A stretch of DNA of 64,000 bases, from positions 6,704,501 through 6,768,500 of the forward strand of contig OY720097.1 in the NCBI GenBank assembly GCA_963082875.1. The letters are read 5' to 3'. Positions 1-12,514 of this stretch are shown one piece after another. The stretch is from Corella eumyota. Taxonomy: Eukaryota; Chordata; Ascidiacea; Phlebobranchia; Corellidae. The notes beneath the pieces are model-generated. The model was not told the origin of the DNA and searched no databases. It saw only the letters and a program-made list of their open reading frames with translations. How positions within the stretch are numbered: the first letter of the stretch is position 1; each line of letters begins with the position of its first letter. The position numbers were made by a program, and so were the translations under genes.

Positions 1-614
1 TAAAAATGATTTATTTAATGAGTTTTTACAACACCCTAAAATCACCTTATTTGACACTTCTATTCAAACAGCCGGGCGACTGGCAGTAAGACAGTTAAAG
101 TTACTGCCGCTTACAATTTATTAAACTGGTAGGTGAACTTACGTGACGAAAAACTATTTAAATGACATACTTTTAGTTTATTTAACACCTTGGTTTGCCT
201 TTATCCGAAGAATATTTTTTAGCCTACCTAGCTGGAAAAAGCAGCCTGATTGTTTTTTAAAAAACTCTTATGGTTTGCTTAGCTTTGTTTTAGCAAACAA
301 AGAATACAAACTAAACCAAAATGAGCTTTTATTAAAATAAAGCCATTACAAAACTCCAAAGCGCAAAGAAAAACATTGCCAAAGCGTATGTTGAAGCGGC
401 GTTTGTACAATTGTTACGTCATAATCTACTAAAGTCACAATTTGTGTTCTAAAAGTTTTTTTAAAAGTAGTTTTTTAAACTACGGCAGATTTATAAAGAA
501 TTTGGTCATCATTTTTGGTGCGTTTTTTAGCATAACATTTTGCTTGTTTAAATATAAAAATGTCACCACAGACCAAAAAGCTGAACCCCTCATTTTAACA
601 TTATAAGAGCTTAC

Positions 615-3600
615 TGGTATGGTCAGAATTAGGCCCGGTATCCTTAGTGGGTGTGGCTGAACTAGTTCTCGTCCAATCAAAATCGTCGTTTTGCACATCC
701 TCAGTCCAACCGCAACGGCCGTTTTTAAACGTGCAATTAAAAACAGCTAAAAAAATGAAGACACCGCGTTAATTAACTATTAATTTAAAAGATACGAAAG
801 ATAAAATAAAATAAATAGAAAAAAATGTAAAAATAACCAAATAAGCAACAACTTTAAATCAAATGGAATAAACTTTAGTCAAACAAAATTATACAAAAGT
901 TTAAAATAACAAAAGTTTAAAATAACAAAGCTTACGACAATCTTTGTCAGATACTCTTATGTCATCAATTGCAATATCGCCTCTAAAACCACTCCCTCTA
1001 GTTGCCTCAAATACTAGTTTAATGTCGCCCTTGGACTAAACAATAAAATATATTTAGCACATTTCACATAATATCGAGTTTTCCTCAATAAACATAAAAT
1101 GTTATAAATTTTTTAACAAAATTTAAACAAATAAATTATTAATTCTAAATTGTGATTTTTAATAAATATTATTAAACCAATATTTTAACAAGCTAAATAA
1201 TCTACCGGCATCATGGTGTAATGATCAGAACACTTGGCTTTACTACATGAGGTCCGGAGTTTGATCTTAATGCGTTAATGGTGTAACGCCCTTAAGTAAA
1301 GTGCGGTGTGAACTCATACTAAGCCAACACTTAATCAGTAGCCTAATTATCGGGCAGTTATAATTTATGATATCCCAAACTAAAAAAGCAAACTTGAGAC
1401 TGAGTCGGGGTCATTGTTCGTGTAGTCGACCTCCCGATATCGACAATAAATAAATAAATATATCAAAATCGGTTTTATCATACCTTTAAACTAAACTGAA
1501 CATTTTTCCATGCCATTCCAGCATCACCTTTGCGTTCCCATAACAACTCTCTTTCATTAAGTTGAAATCTTTTTGAGGTTCTGACATGAGGTTCTTTATA
1601 CAACGCAAGTTTACCAGTATCTAAAATAAATTCATGCAAAAACTAAGTTTTATTGACCCTTTATGTACAAAAACAAATAATATACTTTTTTTACATTTGT
1701 TTATCCTCGTTTTAGAAAGGTCGATTACACGAAATATATAGTAACATTTACCCGGACCGAGTCTTAAGTTGTCTTGGCAGTTTGGAACAATATAAAATAT
1801 AATTGCCCTATAATTATCAGCCTCTAATTAAGTGTTGACTTAGCAGAAATTTATACCGTTTACAACGCCTTATTAAGGGGGCTACAGCATGAGGGCAGTA
1901 GGGCTCGAAACCAGGACCTTGAGTAGTGAAGCCAACATTTCTGGCCACAACACCACGCTGCCGGCTCAACGAAGTTGTATTTAATTTTATTGAAACAACC
2001 AAAATAAAACGAGATATATATCTTTTAAATATTTTTGTTACACTCCTTCTTACCGTTTCCATACATGTTATACCAGAAAGAAACACAGACGATGTTAGAG
2101 ATACGAAACGTGGGACTAAACAAAATTGCTTTGTCGTTTTCAACACGAGGTGTCGAAGTTTCGATAAACGCAAATTCACCACCTAATAGAAGGAACATAT
2201 AATTTTTAAATTAAATAAGATTTAAATTGGAAAATAAACATCTAAAACTAGGGTGTGATAAAATTATCAAATTATGTATAACATTTGAGACATTTCCTAA
2301 CAATCATAGTAATTGCACGTTCATTTCTGAAAAATGTTGATTTAAATTTCAGTAAAATTTTCATTTTGTCAATTAATTTTTACTTTTATGGGTTGATACC
2401 CTTTAAAAACAAAACATTATTTTTGTTAGAAAACAAAGTCTAAAATATCATATTACTTCCAGACGTGTGATCAAAGTTCGGGCCTGTTCCCCTTGAATTT
2501 GTTAACCCACCAGTTGATACAGTCCACTGAAACTGATCGAATTCACTTTGCTGCCAAAAACAAGTCGTGGATAAATCAAAATCACAATCCAGCGTGGTTC
2601 CTTAAAAAAAGATTGTAATTAGCCTAGACTAAAAATATAAAAAATAAGTAAAATTTTTAATGTTTAAATTCATAATAGCAATAATATATATGGTAGAAAA
2701 GCTGGTATTTCTTATTTCTTATAATGTGGTAGAAAAAACTCAAAAAAAATTGATATTTAACAAGAATTTTTAATTTCTAAAATTTAGCAATTTAAAATAA
2801 AACTGTGGTACCCGTTGTCAGTATCTGGTAGTAATTTGTTGGAGCTACAGTTGTAGGCTTTATGGTGGTTGTACGTGGTGTTGTGGGCGGTAATGTCGGC
2901 TTTTCTAATTTAAAAAAAATGATTCATTAAGTTAACAATAACTAAAATAATAAAAAAATATATAAAAATAGTTATTTACAGAAAAAGCATTTTGGTAATT
3001 CTTTGGTGAAGATTATGCTTATAGCCTTTATGTATATATAGTCCGATGTTTAAATGACACTGGTATTTTTTTATAAAGTTATGGTATGTGTTTATATATG
3101 TTATATTCTTACTGCAAGGTCCAGAAGTTACATTAATGTCGTCAATAGCAATGTCTGATTTGAAATTCAAGCCTCTGATCGCACGGAAGATAAGTTCATA
3201 ATCTACACCCTGTACTACGTCAACTTCGGCAAATCTCCAATCCGTTTCGTTTTGACTATTCTGTCCTTGCATGAGCCATTTAACGTAAAACCTGCACAAA
3301 TTTAACATTTATGAAAGGTGGATTAAGTATAACGTCTTTGTAAGTGGTTTATAATAACAAAAAACAATTTCTTCAAAAAAGTAAAAATTTTTTCTGTTAA
3401 AATTTACAATGACAAAAGAAAAGACCTGTGTAGCTTTTTATTTCATCAATAAAATATATATATTTTTTAATATTACTAATAAATCAGCAAAGCTTACCTA
3501 TTGCTATCTTGCATAGCAGTTAGGAGTTCCAGTCTTCCTGTACCATCGCCATACATGTGATACCAAAACCGGACACATACTTCAATTCCCGCACCAATCA

Positions 3601-6600
3601 CCGGGCTGCGTAAAACTGCTTTGTCACCGAGACGTCTTGGAATTGAAGCCTCAATGTAGATGTAATAACCAACTAAATAAATTAGTAAGGGAAACATATA
3701 TAGCTACCTTCTTAAAACAATTATAATAAAAAGAAATAGCTGTAACAAGTCTGTTTAAAAACATATTATACATCTGTATGCTGCTATAGCCGAAATATAT
3801 ATAAAAACCTTTAATAGGAAAAAACAATACTTATGCTCATATCGTGAAGATTGTTATTATGTTAATATGACTTATATAAACTTGAAACTTTAATGTACTA
3901 GATGCCTAATTTAGATATAAATATAAGACCTGCTAAACCAGAAATAGGCATTTTTTGAAGTAAACATTTCAATCAAATTTGTTAGAATTAGGTTTTAAAT
4001 AATTATTACTAAAAATCCACTGTTATGAGAATTTATATTAAATATTCAAAACAAGATTACAAAAACCTCGAAAAGTTAATCCGTGACATTTTAAAATAAG
4101 TAATGATTTGTATTTTATTTTGCTATAAACAAAATTTCAAAAATTACATCTGTTAGGTAAATTTTAAATGTTCACATAAAAATCGTTGAATTTTTTCTGA
4201 ATTTAAACTTAAATAACATTATATAGCCGATTACTTTGTATAATTTTTAATTTAGCGCTTGTAATTACTGGATACAATATATATCCTTATATTAATGACG
4301 TAATGTGCTTTGTAAAATTTACAGAATCGACTAATAACAATAATTATGCAAACCACCTACCTCTCGTTGTGTGATCAAACAATGGCCCGGTCTGAATAGA
4401 CGATGTTTTTCCTCGATTCCTCAGCCAATCAAAATCGCCGCTCGCATTTTTCCAGCCGCATGCACGAGCGATATCAAAGTCGCAGGAAATGTCCGCTGCC
4501 AAAACCAACATTTAAAAGTTAGAGAACATTTCGAGAACCGGAATTTTGAAACTAAAACAACCTAGAGACCGCTGTGTAATTGCCAGGTGCCGAATTCAAG
4601 GCGTCGCCCAGGGTTGTAAATAATACCGGGAATTAGGCAGGCCAATCCAGGGTAATCAGCCTTAAGCAATAGCAATTTACAACAAATTTTGTATTTGATG
4701 TTAAACGCCCACATACGTGGCTTATATATATTAAAAATCAGGCTTAAATTTGCTGGCAATTTTCTGCGGTGAGACATTCCATATATCGCATAAAAATTAA
4801 AATAAGCAAAATCTGAAGTTTATTTATAGTTGGATTAAGCATTATTAATGTCGTTTGAAACAATGGCTAAGTGATGACTTATCATAAAATAACCACTTAA
4901 TCGCGATTAAGCTTAAATTTTCAAAAATCGTAAATATTTCTTTGAAATTAATCATAATCCCATTTATTAATATACAGCTAAAACAATGACGGTTCCAGGT
5001 GTAAATATTGATTCATTTTTTTGCAACGCAAAATATTTTTCTGACATTTATAGAAAAACTGGGTATTAAGCAAATTTTACAATTCATGGAAATGGATTGT
5101 AACGGTTTGTAATCAATAGTTTAATCTTGATAAAAAGATTAACAAAAAATTGTGCGGTTTATTAATGTCATTTTACTATATAAAGCATGATTGAAATTCA
5201 TAGGCTTTCTAAGTAGAACATTTAAAATTTAAAATAAATAACACATTTAACTCGATCCCCATTTAAATACTGAATACATTAATTTACTTTGTTAAAAACA
5301 GATTTTTTATAAACGTCGTCTTATCACAAGTATAAAAGCCTTACCTGGCAATTCAACTTTCTTAGGTGCAGAGGTAGAATTGGTCACCTGACCTGTAGTC
5401 TGTACATTCTCAGCCGTATTTGCTTCACTGGAAGTAGTTTGAGAACCTTCCGACGATGATCCCGGCTCGGGGAACACCATGTTTTCCGGGATGTTGGTTT
5501 GAGCTCTGGAGTTCGAGTTTTGATGACAACCGACTAAGGAAACATCGTCAATGGCAGTGTCGCCTCTATACTCTTTTCGCTCGGCTTCTATCACAACCTA
5601 GTGTAAAAGTTAGTTTAAGTTAAAGAATTGTTAAAGAACAATTTACAATTTTAACAAGATTTTGTAAGTAAAGATTTTATAAAGTTTTGAAGATTTTAAA
5701 AGCAAATAAAATTGACAAATTTTAAATGCTATAGCACTTTGAAACTAAAGTTCTTTTTAAGTAAATTCGCTTTGTAAATGTCACAATTTAGCCTTTTTTA
5801 TATGCATTTAACTTGTCTTGTTATAGAATGCCTATCGATATAAAAACTTACTCTAAATTTTTGGTTTTGTTTGTAATAGTTCGGTGGAATAAGAATGCGT
5901 GCCATCTTCCAAATACTCCCTTGAGTACCGCTAAGTTCCCATAATGCGTCCTGCAACGTTAGGTTTGATGCATTTATAACATACACACGAAGAGTGCCCA
6001 TGTTTGCTCCAAACATATGATACCTTGCAAAAAACAATAATAAAAATAGATTAAAAAAAAAATTTAATATGAAGGTAGAAAGAATGGTATATTTTTGCAA
6101 ATATCTAGTAACATGTATTTCGGTTGGAATGTATAACTAAAAATAAATTTTGCAATAACAACATCATTTTCTGACGTGTATCGTTAATTAAAGCACAAAC
6201 ATTGTAAGTACATCTATAATTAACAGCACTTGCGCTTTTAATAAGACACAATATACAAATTTTTGATGGTCACCAAAACTGAAAAACCGGTTCTGCATCC
6301 AACGCACACATTATGTTAGGAGATATCAGCCTTGCTTTGTCGCCCTCGACTCTTGGCCACGAAGCCTCAATAAACATATATCTGCCACCTAAGCAATAAA
6401 AATGACAACAATTATTTTGTAAATCAACTTGTTATCGGTTCCTTGCGTGACATCGTCGATTCAGTGGCAAAAAACGCCTCCGGACCGGTATAATAAACAA
6501 ATTCTCCTCAAATTTTTGGTGGCGACGTCTCTCGAAAAATATTTCGATTTTTTCTGGAAAATGTGTTTTGTTGGAAAAAGTTTTATTCTGTTTGCCGCCC

Positions 6601-9600
6601 ACTCACGATTTAGGATTAGGGAAAACCCTTAAGGAAATCGAATTATAAACAAAGACTTAAAAGTGTATGTTAACTCAAGTTTAACATAGGAAAAAAAGTT
6701 AATCCAATAAGCGCGGTATCTTAAAAACAGTAAAGTGCATAATTTAACGTTAATGGATATAATGTTTTTAAGATAACACTTTTTATACTTGCTGTGCGGG
6801 TTGTATGATCGTTGCTTGGTCCAGTAAACTCTGTGATAGTTTTGCCACGGTTTGGCAGCCAGTTAAAATCGTCACCTGACATTTGTGTCCATCCGCAAGT
6901 ATTATTTTCAAAATCACAATCAATTGGTTCTAATAAAACATCACAAATTTTTAAAAATAACGCTTTAAATCTTAACTAAAGTATTTTTAAAACAAAAAAA
7001 AAGATTAGTAAAGATTTTAATCACATTGTTCTTTAAAAATCTTATTAGGTTATTAAAATTTAGAGGGTTATGATTAGGGTATATATGTTATTGTGTATAT
7101 ATATATGTATATATATATATATATATATCAAAAACCTAAAAATAAGTTAATTTAAAAAAATTTAAACAAAACAGGATCTGACCTTTTTAAATTTTCACAA
7201 TATGCATTCAACCACCCCTATTAACTTTAACAATATAAAATTATTAAAACAGAGTTGGGTACGTTTGATGTGTGAATGTTATGCTTAAAGGAAGTATAGT
7301 TAGTTTGATTTTTAAACAAATTTATCGATTTCATTATAATGTCGTATGACGAAGCGGTAAAATATGAGTAATGTTATACTTTGATTGAGGAAAATTTATT
7401 AAAATGTTATTACCAGAATTTAATATTGTGTTAAAAAAAATTTTTATTTTTTTTCCTGGTAAATTTTGTCAGCCAATTTCCAAACATAAATGAAGTAGTT
7501 TACATGGTAAATTCGATACGCCATTGTTAAACGATTTCAATCTTGCTTCATTGAAATTATCGTTGATGTTAGTACGAGGTAGAGTAATCTATCCAACGTT
7601 TACGCTTAAAAGTGATGAACTTAAACCTTCAATGTTCACTATTGTTGTGTAACCACAATACCCAAACAATGATCTTATCTTATGACATATCTTATTAAAA
7701 TAACAGACGGCAAACAATAGGAATAAAACGATAAGAACTATCGCATTCAAATATCGCTCGCCGAATTTGGTCTAACTTTTACTTTGAACTTTTAAGGCAA
7801 ACACTTATGTCACGACGTGATTTTTTCTGTTTTAACTTAAGTGACATCATCACGAAGTATGACATCATAGTCATTACATCATCTGGGATTACAGGGCTCG
7901 CGTTTTCAAGAAAAATAAACATTTTCGATTTTTAAGAAAACGGAAAGTTTGTAGGCTATAAATTATTGCTTTCTAGGTAAAATTATTCGTTGATAAAACA
8001 ATAATTTGTTAGTATAGGTGCTAAGTCAAAAATAAATGTGCCTAAACTTAATTTAGTCTATTCAATCAAAAGGTTATTCATACAGCAGTCTAATAAAGCG
8101 TCTTTAATTTGATTAAATGTATATTTATGTAAATTGAATATTCATTGACTTTTTGTACTTAATTTTTTAATTAAAATTATTTATTTAAATTTAAATTATT
8201 AAAAAAAATTCAAATTTTGCTACTTTTATGGCATTTTAATGTAGAATTCGTTTTACTTACTTTCTATGCATGGCGCGTTGCTTAGAACAATATCATCGAC
8301 AGCAATGTCACCACGGTAGTTTACCCCTCTTACTCCTTCAATAATCACCTGTTTAAAAATGAAATTTTAATGAAATATGAAATTTTAAAAAAATTTATGC
8401 TAGAAAAAAAAAATTACGCTAAAATTTTCAAAAATGTTAATTGAATCAATGCCTTAATAAGCTTTGTGAATATTAGATTAAATAAACATTATAAGGGATC
8501 TCTTAACTTTACCCGTCGTGGGTTGACTCCAAATTAAGCAGAATTATTAATATATTTACAATCCTGTAAACATACAAATCGTTACCGTTAACAGGTTCCC
8601 GACCAGACGAGTATTTCACGTTATTTTGTTTATGATTGGCGGAATATTATTACTACACGATCAGAATTTATTGAGTAAACGCCGTTTGAAGTTGTTTTTG
8701 TTTTATTATGGAGAAACTAAACGTAAAATCCTTTCTTAAATCTATGTATGGATAATTAATCATGGCCGCCTATATGTACGTAATTTTTGATTTTTTTCTA
8801 AGTGAATTTACCGATTTCAAAATTCAAATACGTGTGGTCTAAACGCCTACGAGTGATAATTCTTGGCCAACATTATGCTACTTATAAATAAATTACACGT
8901 AATCAATTTTTAATAAATTATATCGGTTTACTATTAATGTACACTATGGATTAAGTTCTTAGTTGCAGGTTTATCTATTGAAAACAATACACCTATATAA
9001 TAGTTAAATAAATAAAACATAGCAGTAGCACCAACCCTCAAAAATAAAGTCAAATAAAGCATCAACGAGCCTAATGCTATTTAAATCCTGAGGTGTTAAT
9101 AAAAATACCCATAATCCGCCACGAACTAAAGAAGTCCTCGCCTTACAAGTGACATGTAGTGTAATTCCATTGACGAACGGAAATCGAAAATCGGATAACA
9201 CAAAATCCCGCCTTACATTAATAGCTGGTTTGTTTTGGTGTATTATAAGCGCTTGTCGTTGCGATAATTCGGTCTATGTTTATTCTTACTTAAACAATGC
9301 ACCCCGCCCTAATTAATTTTTTGTATGAAATTTGTTGTTGTAGTGGGTGCTAATCAATCATTAAAATGACGTCATACAAAAATTAAAGAGCAGCTGAAGA
9401 AGAAGAATTTATGTGAATTTCTTCTATTAATAATTTAGTAATGATTCAGAAACATTAAATTTTACGTATTAAAAAAAGATCAAAATTAAAAAAAAGACCA
9501 AAATTTCAAAAATTCAAAAAAAATCTAACCTCCGATTCTGAATTGGTAACAAATTCTGTTTGGAGCTCGTTCCACCAATCACCGTCTTGACCCAGCACTC

Positions 9601-10996
9601 GAACCTGGGCGTATCTTTCGAGTGACCAAGCGCCGGACAAATGTGCTATGGTGGTCATTTTTCTCGAAGTAAGGCTTTTAACGTAGACGTTTAAATCTTT
9701 AACTTCAGAACCGTGCATATGGTGCCAAAATCTAAACAAACAAAAAGCTATTTTTAGCAACAACGTCATTTATTATAATTTTAAATTAAATTTTGAAATT
9801 AAATACATTGTTTTGAATATTAGCCAAAAAATCCCTTGATTGATACAGTTAAGTTTGTGAACGCTATACATGGTGTTTTTTATGTTTTCTTTTTGACGTG
9901 ACGTAAAATTTCTTAATAATAATTCGCAACTAATGCCAACAAAAATGGATGGTTATAAGACTAAAATAATGTGGAAGTTTTACTTTAAACAATAAGTTCC
10001 AGGGTTTGATAAAATTGGGCTGACTAATCTTGCTTTATCACCCTTCTCTCTCGGCGAAGAAGCTTCGATATAAACGTAAGCTCCTTCATTTCGATCTAGA
10101 AAATCAAAAAAGATTTTTAAAGTGGTTTTAAAGTTTGTAAAAAGTTATTAAAAATTTTTTTTTGTTAAAAATCGATGTTGTGGGGTAGTCTACTTAATAA
10201 CCACGCAAACTCTATATTTACAACGAGTTAAAGTATTTCTGCTATGCCACTTGAACTAATTATCAAAACCCACACAATAAACAACCAAATATTTAGACTT
10301 ACAGACGTCAACCTGTTTCCTAGACAAGGATCGTAAAGAATTTTAATATAAAAACCTCGAAAATTTCGTAAATAAATTATGTGGGTTACGTTCACTTAAA
10401 AATCAAATTAAAAAAAAGAAGGTATTTATAAAACATTTAAAAAGTTTTGAGAATTTGAATATTTGTTATTTGAATACCCATAGTTGTGTGGTCCCACGGC
10501 GGCCCGGTGTCTTCAGAAGGTGTTTCCCCTTTTCGGCGAATCCAAGAAAAATCGGCCGAGCTGTCGTTCGTCCACGCGCAGTAGTCACGATCAAAGTTGC
10601 ATGAGTAGTCGATTATAAAAGCTTCGTTCTCGGTCAAAAATGTTCCGGCCTGTCTTTTGCCTTAATAAAAAAAAACAATTTTGCTTAAAAGTAACTTTTA
10701 GTACCTAGAAAATAAAAGGGCTTGTTCTAATGTGATATCACTAATCATTAATATCAAATCGAAGGTCAACCTATTATGACACGAAATATCAATTAGTTCA
10801 AAAACAATAAAGCACTTCATTAGTATAGATAATTATATGGCATATAATGTTTTATTGCAACATTAACGTTTAAACGATAAACAAAAATATAAACCATGGT
10901 CACGATTTAGGTTTACTTACTTTTAAATATTGAAGCTGAAACTCGTAATTTTTCATTAAAGATAATAAATATAAAAGTTAATATGTGTACTCGCAT
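615..10996 (-). CDS. Secreted multi-MAM-domain protein (3' end beyond window)
   Basis: Exons in transcript order: 10996-10921, 10660-10478, 10095-9984, 9731-9530, 8348-8261, 6929-6789, 6388-6274, 6023-5852, 5597-5345, 4495-4361, 3672-3498, 3291-3113, 2904-2812, 2600-2457, 2182-2054, 1620-1484, 1035-936, 746-615. All phases agree, giving about 855 residues before the left edge. The start exon encodes a signal-peptide-like N-terminus ([13 protein letters not shown]). Four full MAM domains follow, and a fifth has begun. Each MAM shows the family landmarks: CxFE/D...CGW near its start, TGPxxDHT, a YIEAS-like strand, FWYHMYG, and GDIAIDDI near its end with a closing Cys. MAM domains are extracellular adhesion or dimerisation modules of about 160 residues. 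Ser/Thr/Pro-rich linkers follow MAM2 (5345-5597) and MAM3 (2812-2904). No protease or phosphatase domain appears in the window, so the subfamily cannot be named. Confidence 0.85.
895..926. repeat. Short tandem duplication
   Basis: The 16-bp unit AAAAGTTTAAAATAAC occurs twice in a row just left of the MAM exon at 936-1035. It lies in intron sequence close to the 5' splice site of that exon. Confidence 0.7.
1203..1455 (+). mobile_element. tRNA-derived SINE, intronic
   Basis: About 250 bp related to the copies at 14525 and 40953. The 5' part looks like a tRNA gene: an A-box-like stretch near 1212 and a B-box-like GAGGTCCGGAGTTTGATC near 1249. A shared body follows (CCCTTAAGTAAAGTGC, AAGCCAACACTTAATCAG), and it ends in a TAAATAAATAAATA tail. 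It lies in the MAM-gene intron between exons 1484-1620 and 936-1035, antisense to that gene. Confidence 0.75.
1740..1960 (-). mobile_element. tRNA-derived SINE, intronic, opposite orientation
   Basis: On the minus strand this reads CGGCAGCGTGGTGTTGTGG, then CAAGGTCCTGGTTTCGAGCC (B-box-like), then the body shared with the copies at 1203, 14525 and 40953. It lies in the MAM-gene intron between exons 2054-2182 and 1484-1620, sense to that gene. Short open frames crossing it are repeat shadows. Confidence 0.75.
6930..8260. other. Long intron of the MAM gene
   Basis: Non-coding stretch between the last exon of MAM1 and the first exon of MAM2. It is AT-rich and holds a (TA)n simple repeat near 7080-7128. 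I saw no exon, RNA gene or recognisable transposon in it. Confidence 0.6.
7080..7128. repeat. (TA)n simple repeat
   Basis: Interrupted TA dinucleotide run, with occasional TG steps, inside a MAM-gene intron. Confidence 0.9.
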
Positions 10997-12514
10997 GGTA
11001 AGGCTGTACTATATACAGACCTAATAAATTTCTTCTTCCCTAAACCTATTTTGCTTACAGCTATATCTGCATAAAAACACCAAGTATATTAGAAAATTTT
11101 AATACAGCAAAATAAGTGAAACCAGTTGGATTAAACTAACCACCGACAGCAAACTGTTTCTGTGTGAAAATCTGAAACCTGACGTTCGTTTAAAACAATC
11201 AGCAAAGCCTCGGGCCTGAGTCGGTCTCATAAGAGGCATCGCGTAGCCAAAACCAGCAACGACCGAGCGTAAAAAGCTTCAAACCTGCTGCCTTTTTCTT
11301 GTGACTTTTGCCTTGACCGCGTCTTGTCATATTCGTCATAGTTTGACGTAATCACTCGTCATAAATTGAAATCTATTATTAGATAATTTGTCCCTGTTTT
11401 TAGACACAAGGTAATTTAAAAAAATAATTTTTACAAAACTACGTTAACAAATCTAACTTAGTTTATTAACTATTCCTTATTTTTTGTAGGTGTTAGCATA
11501 ACGCAAAAATAACCGCTTTAAAATACCCAACCAAACAAAAAATACAAGGCAACGTCATTTTAATTGTAAGTTTTTTCAATTCAGTATCAAAAAAATAAAA
11601 AAAATTGATAAGTCAAATTTACTAACACTAAATCATTGGAGACAAAGTTGCAAAAATAAATAAATTATGATTCAGGTATACCACTAAAATAGTTATTTTA
11701 AATCCATGTTTAAAAGTATAATGCTTCATAAACCGCCAAATGTCAAATTACTCACGATAAGGGATATTCGTCCATAAATACATTACACCGAATTTATAGA
11801 GTAAAATAATTGTTTTAATGGTGTGTTGAGAATATAAAACATTAATTTTCAGAGTTGTATTTTAAAATTAGACATTTTCGGTTGACCAAGTTTAATTTTA
11901 AACCAAAACTTTATATTTTTTTCTATTATTGATTTATTAAAGTTAAATTAGCGTTAAACATAACTAAACATGTTAAGGTAAAACAACTGCTTTAACTAAA
12001 AAAGCAAAACGTTTAATTTAAAAAAAAAAATTAATTTGTTGCATCTTCTTCAGATATATAAGTCTGGTTAGTAAAAGAAAATCTTTCTTCTATGATCGGA
12101 CTTAGATTTGAATCTTTAAATAAATGTTTATTCAGAAAAATGTTATTGAATTTGATTACAGAATTGATTTAGTTTTTTTTTTTAAGTAATTCCACTTAAA
12201 GCCAAACCTTTTAAAAGTGGATATATTTAAAGTGGTCTAGCTGTAATCTACTAGTTAGCATAATGCTATTTCACAAACATTTACTAAAATAACATTAAAA
12301 CGACATTTCTAACGATTTTTGTAAAAAATAAAGCATATCAAACTTATTACTTGTACGGTGAGTTCCTTCGCGGTTGTGTATCTCTATCTTTTTCAAATTT
12401 TTTAAAATTAAATTTTTTTTTTTTAAATTAAATTTTTTTTTAAAATTAAATTAAAATTAAATTTTTTTTTAAAATTAAATTTTTTAAAATTTTTTTTAAA
12501 AGTAAATATAGTAT
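10997..12514. other. Spacer between GPCR 3' end and MAM gene 5' end
   Basis: No convincing coding exon. The part at 11140-11345, just upstream of the MAM start exon, is richer in GC and TGACG-like motifs than its surroundings, so it may hold the MAM gene's promoter or 5' UTR. The part at 12390-12505 is a low-complexity tract of alternating AAATTTTTT and TTAAATT blocks that could fold on itself. Confidence 0.5.
12390..12505. repeat. Low-complexity A/T tract
   Basis: Repeated TTAAATT and long T-run blocks, essentially pure A/T and partly self-complementary. It sits just downstream of the GPCR stop codon. Confidence 0.85.

Noticed and set aside
1817-2186. Open frames on both strands, up to 121 aa
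   Set aside because: They are shadows of a MAM exon and the SINE at 1740-1960.
6420-6660. GC-richer block in a MAM intron, considered as a transposon
   Set aside because: No terminal inverted repeats, target-site duplication or transposase frame could be seen.
9004-9201. 65-aa minus-strand frame inside a MAM intron
   Set aside because: No flanking splice sites in a usable phase and no MAM features.
10921-10957. A second possible reading frame ([12 protein letters not shown]) in the MAM start exon
   Set aside because: It ends in phase 0 and does not fit the next exon; the frame starting at 10996 fits and gives a signal peptide.
12390-12505. A/T tract considered as a structured RNA or origin
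   Set aside because: Its self-complementarity follows from pure A/T composition; no specific motif.
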